Of a stretch of DNA of 64,000 nucleotides, positions 9,189 to 17,854 are shown in pieces. Below the pieces are notes generated by a model. It did no database searches. It was given only the letters and a program-made list of their open reading frames with translations, and was not told the DNA's origin. The position numbers were made by a program, and so were the translations under genes. The DNA comes from GWE2-42-39 sp963668595 (lineage in GTDB: Bacteria > Bacteroidota > Bacteroidia > Bacteroidales > Prolixibacteraceae). The first letter of the stretch is position 1. The number at the start of each line of letters is the position of its first letter. The stretch spans positions 2,604,001 through 2,668,000 of the forward strand of contig OY764876.1 in assembly GCA_963668595.1 (NCBI GenBank). The letters run 5' to 3'.

Positions 9189-9221
9189 GAAGCCGGGCAA
9201 TCGTCTGGCTTCTTCTTTTTT
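9189..9221 (+). terminator. Intrinsic terminator of glmM
   Basis: GAAGCC (9189-9194) pairs with GGCTTC (9207-9212) around a 12-base loop and is followed by TTCTTTTTTT. Confidence 0.8.
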
Positions 9222-9248
9222 TAAATAAAAAATCTCACACCCAACCTT

Positions 9249-9283
9249 TTTGTCGTTTTTTCATCTAAGGGATGTTAACTTTG
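9249..9283 (+). promoter_or_regulatory. Promoter of the small lipoprotein gene
   Basis: TTTG (9249-9252) and an exact TAACTTTG -7 box (9276-9283) with a 23-base spacer lie 20 bases before the ATG at 9304. Confidence 0.6.
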
Positions 9284-9303
9284 CAAATCATAAATTTCAC
9301 ATC

Positions 9304-10005
9304 ATGAAGAAAATATTTGGGGCACTACTAATCGCATCAATCACAATAATCGCCTGCAACGATAATGAAGCTAAAAAATCGGTGGCTGGCGACGCATATA
9401 TGGTAAGTCAGTTGGTTGGACAAGACACTCTTTTCGGCATATCCATTCATGCCTATTCACTTTATCCAATGTCATCAGTGATCGTCACACCCGAAAACGA
9501 CAATGAAAACAGCTATTCACTGCAATCATATCCCGGGTTCAAAACCGATTTTTATTACGACACTCCCGCCAGTCAGTTATCGAAACAAAAACCGGCAACC
9601 GGCAACTACCATTTCGAAGCACGTTTCGAAACCGGAGAATACCACACCGACGATGACATATTGGGCAGCGAAGTAATTTTCCCGCCCAAAGTAGAAACAT
9701 GCAGCTACGATGCCACGAAAAAACAAGCCCTCATTGAATGGAAAACTGTAACAGGTGCAGATGTTTATGTCGTCAAACTTTACAAACAAGACACCTTGGT
9801 TTTTCTCAGTGCTGCCATTCCTCCTGAATATAAAAAAGTAGCATTCGATGCAAATAGTTCCAGTTGGGGAAAAGATTTCATGCCTAAAGCAGGAACAAAC
9901 TTCCAGGCTCGTATCAGCGCATTTAAATACGAAGCAGGTGGCGACAATTTTAACGTGCAGGCATCAACCAGTTCCGATGCCACATTAATTTGGGGCAACA
10001 ACTAA
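9304..10005 (+). CDS. Lipoprotein of unknown function
   Basis: From the ATG at 9304 the product has 233 residues. It starts with a lipoprotein signal (MKKIFGALLIASITIIACND, lipid-modified Cys about residue 18). The rest is mostly predicted beta structure rich in Y, F, D and T (for example SLYPMSSVIVTPENDNENSY). The second half (about 120-230) has the feel of a fibronectin-III-like or Ig-like sandwich (WKTVTGADVYVVKLYKQDT resembles an FnIII strand pair), but I do not recognise a named family. A frame extension to 9250 is possible but would bury the promoter and the lipobox. It is monocistronic, with its own promoter and a terminator. Confidence 0.75.
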   Translation: MKKIFGALLIASITIIACNDNEAKKSVAGDAYMVSQLVGQDTLFGISIHAYSLYPMSSVIVTPENDNENSYSLQSYPGFKTDFYYDTPASQLSKQKPATGNYHFEARFETGEYHTDDDILGSEVIFPPKVETCSYDATKKQALIEWKTVTGADVYVVKLYKQDTLVFLSAAIPPEYKKVAFDANSSSWGKDFMPKAGTNFQARISAFKYEAGGDNFNVQASTSSDATLIWGNN

Positions 10006-10032
10006 CAGTAAAATTGTTAATCATTCATATTG

Positions 10033-10066
10033 AAGCCCGCCGGTTTGTGTATTCCGCGGGCTTTTG
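10033..10066 (+). terminator. Terminator after the lipoprotein gene
   Basis: AAGCCCGC (10033-10040) and GCGGGCTT (10056-10063) form an 8-bp stem followed by TTG. Its loop carries the -33 box of the prfB promoter, so the two signals overlap. Confidence 0.75.
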
Positions 10067-10074
10067 TACTTTTG
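10044..10074 (+). promoter_or_regulatory. prfB promoter
   Basis: TTTG (10044-10047), a 19-base spacer and TACTTTTG (10067-10074) fit the Bacteroidetes consensus well. The ATG follows 26 bases later. Confidence 0.75.
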
Positions 10075-10100
10075 CGCTTCATTCTAAAAATTAATATCCA

Positions 10101-11196
10101 ATGATTCAGAAAGAACAGGTAAAAGACCTTATTGATCGCCGGGATGCGTTAAGGAGGCATCTTTGACTACGATAGCAAGCTAATTCAATTACAAGAAGAA
10201 GAACTTAAAACTCAAGATCCCGACTTCTGGACCAATCCCAAAGAAGCAGAAGCGCAGATGAAAGTGATCCGCTCAATCAAAGTGTGGACCGACGGATACA
10301 AAAAAATAGATGCTGCACTGGAAGATTTCCTGGTGGTATTCGATTTTTATGAATCGGGCGATGCTTCGGAAGAAGAAGTGGATGAACAATATGCCGAATG
10401 CCTCGGTCTGATTGAAGACCTGGAGACCCGCAACATGCTTCGCAAAGAAGAAGACAAGCTGGGTGCAGTGCTCCGAATCAATGCCGGAGCCGGTGGTACA
10501 GAAAGTAACGACTGGGCCGATATGCTGATGCGCATGTACCTGCGCTGGGGCGAAAAAGAAGGCTACCAGGTGCGAACCGTTGAATTTCACCCGGGAGACG
10601 AAGCAGGCGTAAAAAGCTGCACCATCGAATTTGAAGGCGAATATGCCTATGGTTTTCTGAAAAGCGAAAACGGCGTGCACCGACTTGTCCGTTTGTCGCC
10701 CTTCAATGCGCAAAACAAACGAATGACCTCGTTTACTTCGGTGTTTGTTGCTCCGCTGGTTGACGACACCATCGAGATTGATATTAATCCGTCAGATATT
10801 ACCTGGGACACTTTCCGTTCAGGAGGTGCCGGTGGTCAGAACGTGAACAAGGTGGAAACCGGTGTACGGTTACGCCACGCGCCATCGGGAATCATTATCG
10901 AAAATACCGAAAGTCGCTCGCAGTTGGGCAACAAGGAAAATGCCCTTCGTTTGCTGAAATCGCAGTTGTACGAACTCGAATTGCGCAAACGCCGCGAAGT
11001 CGAGCAGCAAATCAACTCCACCAAAAAGAAAATTGAGTGGGGATCGCAAATTCGCTCGTATGTGTTGCAGCCATACAAATTGGTAAAAGATGTACGTACC
11101 GGTTACGAAACCGGCAATGTACAAGCAGTACTCGACGGTGGACTTAACGGTTTCATCAAAGCTTTCCTGATGGAATTTGCAGACGAACAAGAATAA
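10101..11196 (+). CDS. prfB: Peptide chain release factor 2, with programmed +1 frameshift
   Basis: RF2 recognises UGA and UAA stop codons and triggers peptide release on the ribosome. Reading starts at the ATG at 10101 and runs 21 codons to an in-frame TGA at 10164-10166 in the context AGGAGG-CAT-CTT-TGA-C, the same layout as the known RF2 frameshift site. Skipping one base continues at GAC (10165) into the long frame ending at 11196, for a full product of 364 residues, the family's usual length. The stop-recognition tripeptide SPF is at about 199-201 and the peptidyl-hydrolysis GGQ at about 244-246. A start at the internal ATG 10258 would miss domain 1 and is rejected. Low RF2 favours frameshifting, giving autoregulation. 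Confidence 0.96.
10152..10167 (+). promoter_or_regulatory. RF2 programmed frameshift site
   Basis: The Shine-Dalgarno-like AGGAGG (10152-10157) sits three bases before the slippery CTT (10161-10163), and the UGA stop with its following C is at 10164-10167. All elements of the classic site are present. Confidence 0.95.
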
Positions 11197-11207
11197 CTAT
11201 ACTATTT

Positions 11208-11240
11208 ATTGAGGGTTTCACATTGAGTGAAGCCCTCAAT
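11208..11240 (+). terminator. Stem-loop at the 3' end of prfB
   Basis: A 14-bp stem (11208-11221 with 11227-11240, one G-T pair) and a 5-base loop lie 11 bases after the prfB stop. No T-run follows, so it may be a 3'-end stabiliser or a processed end rather than a textbook intrinsic terminator. Confidence 0.6.
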
Positions 11241-11322
11241 ACTCATCATGCTTCACCTTTATAAGTCGTCATATTCCAATTAATCCTTTATTTAGAGACA
11301 ATCTAAATTACCCCCCCCCTTC

Positions 11323-11354
11323 CTAAGCAATATGATATTAATCATATTACTTAG
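11323..11354. repeat. Inverted repeat, 14-base arms
   Basis: Arms 11323-11336 and 11341-11354 pair with one mismatch around ATTA, directly after the C9 run. It could be an operator or a weak terminator; nothing decides between these. Confidence 0.5.
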
Positions 11355-11617
11355 CTATGTTTTCCATATATTTGTTTATTGAAAGGATGCTCTAAACGTA
11401 TTAATCAGCTAACAAAAGTAAAGATTATTAGCTGTACAAATTGCTAACGTTTTTGTATAGGTGCATAAAGTGGGAGTTTGTGCAAAAAGGGAATAAAAAC
11501 AAAATGAAAAAGCCCGGGCTTCTGATTTACTAAATCACCAGCGCCGGACCAAATAAATGATTATTGTTTAACCCGGAAGGTTGTTGTAGCAGCCCTCCAA
11601 AAAAAACGTTTAAAAGT

Positions 11618-13066
11618 ATGAAAATTTTTAAGTATTTCGTAGTAATCACTACTGTATTAATGGCTTTTCATGGATGCCAGAAAGAAAATTTAGTAAATAA
11701 TCTACCACCAAAAGATGAGATTTGTACAAATGAGATTCCATATTATTCTTCTATAACAGAAGCAACTACGACTTATAAACAAATTAAAAACAAAAACGAG
11801 TCATTACTATCAGACTCTTTTACTTCTAGATTTGATGCAATAAAACAAACTAAAATAAAAGAATTTGACTCTCAAAACTTAAAATCCGCCATCTCTAATT
11901 TTGAAGAAATTATCGATGTTGAAGATAGCATAATCGCAGATCCTGTTATTTTAAAGATGGTAAATGAAAATAGAGAAGTTCAAATAGGCAATCAAATTTA
12001 CAAAATAACCCAATTTGGTACATTTATTTGTGATCAAACTGAAATTAATCCATTAAGAGCATATCTAGAGAAACAAGATTTCATATTCCAAATTACTGAC
12101 TTAATAAGACAATTAAAAGAGGGGAATAAAATAGGTATAGAAACAAATGATGGAGTTTGCATAGATGTTCGTGATAAAATTCAGTTATTTATAGACACTA
12201 AGAACAAGATATCTTCATCGTTCCACAACAATAAATCAGCAGCAATATCTGTCGGTGCAATTATGAATGAATGTAACGAAAGTAATAAGACATGGGGCGG
12301 AGAGCTTCTTGCAGGACTGACAGGATATCATGTAAACTGTGAAAATAATTTTTCAAGTTCTAAAAGAGTAAAAACAATATTCTGGGCACAAAATTTTTTC
12401 TGGGTCGGGTCTGTTGGTGTAAAAGTAAAAATGCAGAAAAAAACACTAGGAATATGGTGGAAAGAACAAGCTGACGAACTTATGCTTGGATGGGATAAAA
12501 TTACATATGAAACGACATATAATTTATCAGGAAATTCTATAAACATAAACTACAATAATAAGCACTTTAATAACTCAACAGACTTGTATGAAGAACTTAT
12601 GCAAACGCAGTATAAAGAATGGAGGTATGTTAACTTACCTGAATACAATACACCTCTGCTGAATTTAATTTGGTTTACCGACATAGATGACGATGTGAAT
12701 AGATTAGCATATAGATTAGCAGTAAATTATCTCAAAAATCAGGTTAAAACAATAATAAATCAGCTCAATGGACCATCCTCCGACCATCTTCAACTAACTC
12801 TAGTCCAACCAAACAATAAAATAACAGTTGTTATAATGCCTCAAGATCCAGCGATACATAGCTTTAATCAAGTGGACGAAGAAGTTCTATTTGCTCAAAA
12901 TTATGGCACCTTTGTTTTTGGAGCATCATTTAACAGCGGAGGAGCAATGGATCCAGTAATTCATATAGAGGAAACTCTAGCGACATACCAAGTAGAAGAA
13001 GGCAGTAGTATGTTTGGAATTGCAAGAGAAAATGGAGAATGGAGAGGAAGCAGAATCGTAAAATAA
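11618..13066 (+). CDS. Lipoprotein of unknown function (482 aa)
   Basis: The start at 11618 gives a lipoprotein signal peptide ending VLMAFHGCQKEN (Cys about residue 20). The mature protein is acidic and asparagine-rich. Near residues 118-138 it has LKMVNENREVQIGNQIYKIT, a segment type I associate with Bacteroidetes surface lipoproteins that carry a conserved IYK-T-GTF strand, but I know no function for it. The region 210-300 has several Trp and Cys residues (WGGELL, FFWVGS, IWWKEQADELMLGWD). Codon and base use is clearly more AT-rich than in the housekeeping neighbours, suggesting recent acquisition or a fast-evolving exported protein. Two further exported proteins follow on the same strand. 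The start at 11564 is rejected because it hides the lipobox. Confidence 0.7.
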   Translation: MKIFKYFVVITTVLMAFHGCQKENLVNNLPPKDEICTNEIPYYSSITEATTTYKQIKNKNESLLSDSFTSRFDAIKQTKIKEFDSQNLKSAISNFEEIIDVEDSIIADPVILKMVNENREVQIGNQIYKITQFGTFICDQTEINPLRAYLEKQDFIFQITDLIRQLKEGNKIGIETNDGVCIDVRDKIQLFIDTKNKISSSFHNNKSAAISVGAIMNECNESNKTWGGELLAGLTGYHVNCENNFSSSKRVKTIFWAQNFFWVGSVGVKVKMQKKTLGIWWKEQADELMLGWDKITYETTYNLSGNSININYNNKHFNNSTDLYEELMQTQYKEWRYVNLPEYNTPLLNLIWFTDIDDDVNRLAYRLAVNYLKNQVKTIINQLNGPSSDHLQLTLVQPNNKITVVIMPQDPAIHSFNQVDEEVLFAQNYGTFVFGASFNSGGAMDPVIHIEETLATYQVEEGSSMFGIARENGEWRGSRIVK

Positions 13067-13083
13067 GATATAAAAAACAATAC

Positions 13084-13140
13084 GAAATAGCCATTAATCA
13101 TTATCTACAAAGGATGTGCAAATGGCTATTTCTCTTATTA
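13084..13140 (+). terminator. Stem-loop after the 482-residue lipoprotein gene
   Basis: GAAATAGCCATT (13084-13095) and AATGGCTATTTC (13121-13132) form a perfect 12-bp stem with a 25-base loop, followed by TCTTATTA. It is probably a terminator. Confidence 0.6.
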
Positions 13141-13217
13141 AATCAGAATAATTATCAATTATAAATGACCCTTTCTCTATTATCTAAACGTCAAAAAAAC
13201 AAACAAATTATTCAAAA

Positions 13218-13817
13218 ATGAAAGCAAGAGTATTCTTTTTCTTTATGTTTCTTACACTTTTTTTTAATAGCATATTTGCTCAAGAAACAAATAAAGGTTT
13301 TTATAAGACCATCAATGCTTCCTACCTATTGGGAGCAGGAGATAATCTTGTGAAAGAAGGAGATTTGCCTACAGGTATATTACCTGCAATAAACATCAAG
13401 AACAACTCAAAAGGGTACGGTGTTAGGGCAGAAGTTGGTTATTATCTTTCTAGACACACCTCTCTTGGCTTGGGAGTAGGAATTCAAGGGCACAACTTCC
13501 CTTCCACTTTACCTTTATCTATAAACATGAAAGGGCTGCTTCTCAACCAGGAAAATACTCCATTTCTAAATGCAAGTATTGGTACATTTCTAAAAGTCAA
13601 GAGTTCCTGGGAGAAAGGAAATTTCTACCAGTTGGGAATCGGGTATCGGCATAAAATATCAAAATCACTAAAATCATTTGTTTCCGTTAATTATAATCGA
13701 TCGAAAATTATTGATGGTTCGTATTATTGGAAAAGCGGTGATGCTTCAAAGCCTCAGTTTGAGCATATTGATTTGTTTTACAATAATATAGAATTCAACA
13801 TTGGAATAGAGCTATGA
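13218..13817 (+). CDS. Exported protein, probable outer-membrane beta-barrel
   Basis: The 199-residue product has a signal peptide (MKARVFFFFMFLTLFFNSIFAQ, cleavage after AQ). Alternating strands then carry aromatic ends (GYGVRAEVGYYLSRHTSLGLG, FYQLGIGYRHKISKSLKSFV) and an acidic/leucine C-terminus (NIEFNIGIEL). This pattern is that of small outer-membrane beta-barrels of about eight strands, here seen only as a pattern, not a recognised family. No promoter box of the exact consensus is visible in the preceding 150 bases; a run of T and A precedes the ATG. It belongs to the AT-rich patch. Confidence 0.6.
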   Translation: MKARVFFFFMFLTLFFNSIFAQETNKGFYKTINASYLLGAGDNLVKEGDLPTGILPAINIKNNSKGYGVRAEVGYYLSRHTSLGLGVGIQGHNFPSTLPLSINMKGLLLNQENTPFLNASIGTFLKVKSSWEKGNFYQLGIGYRHKISKSLKSFVSVNYNRSKIIDGSYYWKSGDASKPQFEHIDLFYNNIEFNIGIEL

Positions 13818-13877
13818 TACAACAACGTAGCAATGAAGAGAAAAGCTCTCATTGACTAGTTAATAATAAGAAACAAT

Positions 13878-13918
13878 ATTCCCGTAGATGATCGAATACT
13901 TCTATGGGAATTTTTCTT
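13878..13918 (+). terminator. Terminator after the beta-barrel gene
   Basis: ATTCCCGTAGA (13878-13888) and TCTATGGGAAT (13901-13911) pair along 11 positions with one G-T pair, followed by TTTTCTTT. Confidence 0.75.
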
Positions 13919-13931
13919 TAAATTTTTTTGA

Positions 13932-14522
13932 ATGATTATGAAAACATTTTTGTTGTTTATTTTTTCGGTTCTTATTGCATTTACAGCTTTTAGCCAGAAT
14001 CAATACGAGTCATCACTCCAGAAAATAAGCAAAGTAAACCTGCTTGTTCCCGGATATGAATTTGAAAAGCCCATTGGACAATCTGTTTCTATTGGCATTA
14101 TTGCCGAAATGAATTTCTGGGGCGAATTCCGTTTTAGCGGGAAGTTCGATAAGCTAGATCTGGTACCTTCGATTAACATGTACTCACGCTGGTATTACAA
14201 CATGGCGAAACGCTCGGGGCGAAACAAAAAAACAGCCTGTAATGCAGCTAACTATTTCGTATCGGGAATAGTGTTAGCAAACCCTGTTTGCCGAATCATT
14301 GAAGATGAACCATCGAACCAGCTTTTCCCTGCGAATGACTTATTCGAATCGAATTTTTATGCCGGAATATACATGGGCTGGGGGCTTCGCCGTACTATTG
14401 GCTCTCGCTGTACTTTCGATTTTAGCCTGCGGGTTCAGCCAACCTGGAAGAATTTTAATGAATTTGATGTTTTCTGGGGGCCGGCCATCCGAATAGGATA
14501 TGTGCTGAATAAAGGAAACTAA
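13932..14522 (+). CDS. Exported protein of unknown function
   Basis: The 196-residue product starts with a signal peptide (MKTFLLFIFSVLIAFTAFSQ; the ATG at 13938 is an alternative start). The body has alternating aromatic strands (SIGIIAEMNFWGEFRFSG, NMYSRWYYNMAKR, YMGWGLRRTIG, WGPAIRIGYVLNKGN), and the C-terminal strand is typical of barrels. It may be an outer-membrane barrel used as a porin-like or autotransported part, but I recognise no family. Base composition returns to the window average in the second half of the gene, so the AT-rich patch appears to end within it. It stands just before the polyphosphate kinase gene on the same strand. Confidence 0.55.
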   Translation: MIMKTFLLFIFSVLIAFTAFSQNQYESSLQKISKVNLLVPGYEFEKPIGQSVSIGIIAEMNFWGEFRFSGKFDKLDLVPSINMYSRWYYNMAKRSGRNKKTACNAANYFVSGIVLANPVCRIIEDEPSNQLFPANDLFESNFYAGIYMGWGLRRTIGSRCTFDFSLRVQPTWKNFNEFDVFWGPAIRIGYVLNKGN

Positions 14523-14630
14523 AAATCATTCGTCAGAAAGGGTGAAAAAACAGTTCTTTTCGCATCCCTGATAGGAGAAATTCAAAAATCCTTCTAACTT
14601 AAACGCGGTAATTTTGTTTAAGTAACTGCT

Positions 14631-17033
14631 ATGCCTTTAACCAGAAAATATATTAACCGAGAAATAAGCTGGCTGTCATTCAACGACCGCGTGCTTCAGG
14701 AAGCTGCCGATCCGGCTGTTCCGCTTTTCGAACGACTTCGTTTTATCGGAATTTTCTCGAATAACCTTGATGAGTTTTTCCGGGTGCGGGTGGCCACCGT
14801 TCGCCGAATGGTTGAATATGGTAAAGACGAAGAAACGCTGCTCGGAAATTTTACTCCGCAGGAATTGTACGACGAAATTACGAACGTGGTGTTTCAGCAA
14901 CAGGAAAAAACCCAGCGTATTTTGGGTGGAATACTGAAAGAAATGGAGCAGGAAGGCATTTTCATGATTAATGAAAAACAGCTGAACCATGCCCAGGGAA
15001 TTTTTGTACGCAAATATTTCCACCAAAAAGTACTGCCCAACCTGGTTCCAATTATGCTGAGTAAAGACCGCAAGTTTCCATATCTGCGCGACCGCTCGGC
15101 GTACCTGGCTGTAAAACTTTCGAAAAAGCAAAAGCCCGAAAAATTCTCGTATGCGTTGGTTCGCATTCCAAGTCGATCGGTTCCCCGCTTTCTCGTTTTG
15201 CCCGAGTCGGGCAAAAAGAAATACTGGATGATGCTCGACGATGTGATCCGCTATTGTTTGAACGACATTTTTCCAATTTTCAATTACGATTGTTTCGAGG
15301 CATACACACTGAAAGTAACCCGCGATGCGGAACTTGATATTGACGATGATATTTCGAAAAGTTTCATCGAAAAAATGGAGGTCAGTCTCAAACAACGCAA
15401 AAAAGGAATTCCGGTGCGACTGGTTTACGACGAAGAAATTCCGGAAGATCTGTTTTCATTCATTACTAAAAAGATGAAAATTGATGATCTGGAAAAAACT
15501 CAACCAGGAAGCCGCTACCACAATCATAAAGATTTTATGAACTTTCCGGAAATCGGGAAGAAAAAACATTACTATCATCGATTATCGCCCATTCCTCACA
15601 AGGATTTGCACCCGCACGAAAGTATTCTGAAGCAATTGCGCAAGAAAGACATCATGCTGCATTATCCGTATCAAAGCTTTTCGCATTTCATCGATTTGCT
15701 CCGCGAAGCAGCAATTGACCCTAAAGTGCTCGAAATTGGGATAACTATTTACCGCGTTGCCGACAATTCGAGGGTAATGAATGCCTTACTGAATGCAATT
15801 CGGAACGGGAAAAAAGTAACCGTAATCATTGAGCTACAAGCTCGTTTCGACGAAGAAGCCAATATTTATTGGTCGAATAAATTACAGGAAGAAGGAGCTC
15901 AGGTAATCAATGGTATTCCGGGTTTGAAGGTGCACAGTAAACTGGCATGGATCAAACGCGAAGAGAAAAACGAATATCGTAATTACGCCTACATTGGCAC
16001 GGGCAATTTCCACGAAGGAACAGCGAATGTGTATGCCGACGACGGACTAATGACTGCCGACCCGCGCATTGCCAACGAAGTAGCCCGCGTTTTTAGTCTG
16101 TTCCGCAACCCGTTCCAGAATTATTCATTCGAGCACCTGATTGTCAGTCCGTTTAACATGCGGAAATTTTTCGAGAAGATGATTGACCGCGAGATTGCAC
16201 TGGCAAAAGATGGCAAGCGTGCTTACGCCATTTTAAAAATGAATAGTCTGATTGATCCCGGAATGATTAACAAACTGTATGAAGCCAGCGAAGCCGGTGT
16301 AAGCATCCGACTGATTGTTCGTGGCATTTATGGCTTAAAAACCGACGATCCGAAATTGAGCAAAAACATTGAATCAATCAGCATTGTTGATAAATTTTTG
16401 GAACATTCGCGGGTTTTCCTCTTCGGAAATGGTGGCGACGAAAAGCTTTTTATTGCTTCGGCCGACTGGATGCAGCGAAACCTGAACCGGCGTATCGAGG
16501 TAGCTTGCCCTATTTATTCTTCAGAAATAAAAGAAGAATTACGCCAAATGCTGAAAATTCAGCTAAAAGACAATACCAAAGCACGTATTCTGAATAACGA
16601 ATTATCGAACAACTACAACCGGCAGGAAATTGAAACACGCCACCGGTCACAGGAAGATTATTACAATTACATTCGGGAACAACATCACATTACCATGAAA
16701 ATATATCACAACCCACGCTGCGCAAAAAGCCGCGAAGGACTGAAATACCTCGAAGAACGTGGCTACGAAATTGAAGTCGTTAATTACATGAAAGACGGAA
16801 TTACCGCGGACGAATTGCGCACATTATTAAAACGCACTCATCTGGGTATTGAAGACTTGATACGCAAACAAGAAACCCTTTACAAGGAAAAATACAAAGA
16901 TCAAATTCTTACCGAAGAAGAATGGCTGACTATTCTTTCAGAAAATCCACAATTACTACAACGCCCAATTGTAGTAAATGGCAAACGTGCCGTGTTGGCT
17001 CAGCCTTCCAACGAAATCGATAAAATTGTGTAG
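14631..17033 (+). CDS. ppk1: Polyphosphate kinase 1 fused to an ArsC-like thioredoxin-fold domain
   Basis: The 800-residue frame is uninterrupted. Residues 1-688 are a complete PPK1 (N-domain NREISWLSFNDRVLQEA; catalytic H435 in KVHSKLAWI and H592 in EHSRVFLFGNGG), which makes polyphosphate reversibly from ATP. Residues 689-800 form an ArsC/Spx-family domain (MKIYHNPRCAKSREGL with the single Cys, and the ending RPIVV..KRAVLAQPSNE). Free-standing ArsC-like proteins begin exactly at this Met (ATG at 16695). The last kinase codons read YIRE, followed by CAA (16680-16682), one substitution from TAA, and then five codons before the internal ATG. So the fusion may have arisen by stop-codon loss; a sequencing error is the rival explanation. 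Arsenate-reductase activity of the tail is not established. Confidence 0.9.
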   Translation: MPLTRKYINREISWLSFNDRVLQEAADPAVPLFERLRFIGIFSNNLDEFFRVRVATVRRMVEYGKDEETLLGNFTPQELYDEITNVVFQQQEKTQRILGGILKEMEQEGIFMINEKQLNHAQGIFVRKYFHQKVLPNLVPIMLSKDRKFPYLRDRSAYLAVKLSKKQKPEKFSYALVRIPSRSVPRFLVLPESGKKKYWMMLDDVIRYCLNDIFPIFNYDCFEAYTLKVTRDAELDIDDDISKSFIEKMEVSLKQRKKGIPVRLVYDEEIPEDLFSFITKKMKIDDLEKTQPGSRYHNHKDFMNFPEIGKKKHYYHRLSPIPHKDLHPHESILKQLRKKDIMLHYPYQSFSHFIDLLREAAIDPKVLEIGITIYRVADNSRVMNALLNAIRNGKKVTVIIELQARFDEEANIYWSNKLQEEGAQVINGIPGLKVHSKLAWIKREEKNEYRNYAYIGTGNFHEGTANVYADDGLMTADPRIANEVARVFSLFRNPFQNYSFEHLIVSPFNMRKFFEKMIDREIALAKDGKRAYAILKMNSLIDPGMINKLYEASEAGVSIRLIVRGIYGLKTDDPKLSKNIESISIVDKFLEHSRVFLFGNGGDEKLFIASADWMQRNLNRRIEVACPIYSSEIKEELRQMLKIQLKDNTKARILNNELSNNYNRQEIETRHRSQEDYYNYIREQHHITMKIYHNPRCAKSREGLKYLEERGYEIEVVNYMKDGITADELRTLLKRTHLGIEDLIRKQETLYKEKYKDQILTEEEWLTILSENPQLLQRPIVVNGKRAVLAQPSNEIDKIV

Positions 17034-17040
17034 CGGTATA

Positions 17041-17829
17041 TTACCCAACTTTCGATTGCAACGATTTTAGCTCTTTTTCAAGCACTTGTTTTTTCTTCAG
17101 CAATGCAGCAAAAACAAGTGCATCTTTAGCCGCCTGAATATCATACTCTTCAAGCAAAATATAAAACTGCTTGTTGCCCAGAAAAACCGCCTTCAATTTG
17201 CGATCGGGATGATTCGCAATAAATTCAATTACACCCTGGTCTTTCCCATTACGATAACTCACTTTTTCCCAGACATAATCCATAAAATCGCTGCGATGAT
17301 TATTCGGATCGCCTATCCCAATCGTATCTGTTTTAGCCTGAATGTCGCCATCGTACACCCGAATTCCTGTATGATCGAGCCACTGACTTCCATAATAATT
17401 GCTCGACATATATAAATTTCCAAGTTCGTCAACATGAAATTGAATGTATGATTTATTCCAGCGGCGATCAAAATTCTGTTTCTTGTGTACATATTGCGTA
17501 TAGCGGTCGAACTCCGTTTTTTCTGCATTAAAATTCGGTTCAATGCGGGCAATCCGGGCTAAAGTCGAATCCATCTCATCTTGTTTGCGAAAAAGTATTT
17601 CGGCATAAATATTTTTCTTTTGCTGATCGGCATTTACAACAGCTTGTATTGCTCCGGGATACAAACGACGAACTGAATCGAGATGCGCCAGTGCGGTAGT
17701 TGTATCGCCCTGCTGACAAAGTTGTTGTGCCAGCGAAATGCGGGCCGCCGCCTGCTTTTTATCAGAATTACCGCAAGCAAACAACAGTGCGGACAGGCTC
17801 AGAAAAATGAAAAAACGAATCTGCTTCAT
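17041..17829 (-). CDS. Lipoprotein of unknown function with coiled-coil C-terminus
   Basis: Starting at the ATG at 17829 the protein has 262 residues, with a lipobox (LSLSALLFACGNSDKK, Cys about residue 18). Residues 26-75 look like a TPR-type helix pair (LAQQLCQQGDTTTALAHLDSVRRLYPG). The middle is a beta-rich part (YIQFHVDELGNLYMSSNYYG). The end is a lysine-rich coiled coil (LLKKKQVLEKELKSLQSKVG). I do not recognise the family. The frame stays open upstream to 18087, but that part overlaps the start of the divergent SpoU gene. Its promoter should lie in the 60-base gap to that gene, which holds a perfect palindrome. Confidence 0.7.
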   Translation of the reverse strand: MKQIRFFIFLSLSALLFACGNSDKKQAAARISLAQQLCQQGDTTTALAHLDSVRRLYPGAIQAVVNADQQKKNIYAEILFRKQDEMDSTLARIARIEPNFNAEKTEFDRYTQYVHKKQNFDRRWNKSYIQFHVDELGNLYMSSNYYGSQWLDHTGIRVYDGDIQAKTDTIGIGDPNNHRSDFMDYVWEKVSYRNGKDQGVIEFIANHPDRKLKAVFLGNKQFYILLEEYDIQAAKDALVFAALLKKKQVLEKELKSLQSKVG

Positions 17830-17854
17830 GATGTGAATCTTGTCAAATAAACAT

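Larger units (their letters stand above)
11197..11617 (+). other. Long intergenic stretch before the AT-rich patch
   Basis: This 421-base region holds a hairpin at 11208-11240, a run of nine C at 11311-11319, and an inverted repeat at 11323-11354 (14-base arms with one mismatch). There is also a short AAGCCCGGGCTT palindrome near 11510-11521. Base composition turns AT-rich from about 11270. I see no convincing gene or exact promoter. Confidence 0.55.

Noticed and set aside
10258..11196. RF2 starting at the internal ATG at 10258
   Set aside because: The upstream 21 codons, UGA and slippery site give the correct full-length RF2.
11503..11532. Nine-codon mini frame (MKKPGLLIY) as a leader peptide
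   Set aside because: It is too short, has no amino acid pattern linked to the downstream gene and no clear attenuator.
14676..15395. Long minus-strand open frame inside ppk1
   Set aside because: It mirrors the coding frame of PPK1 and its translation has no protein-like pattern.
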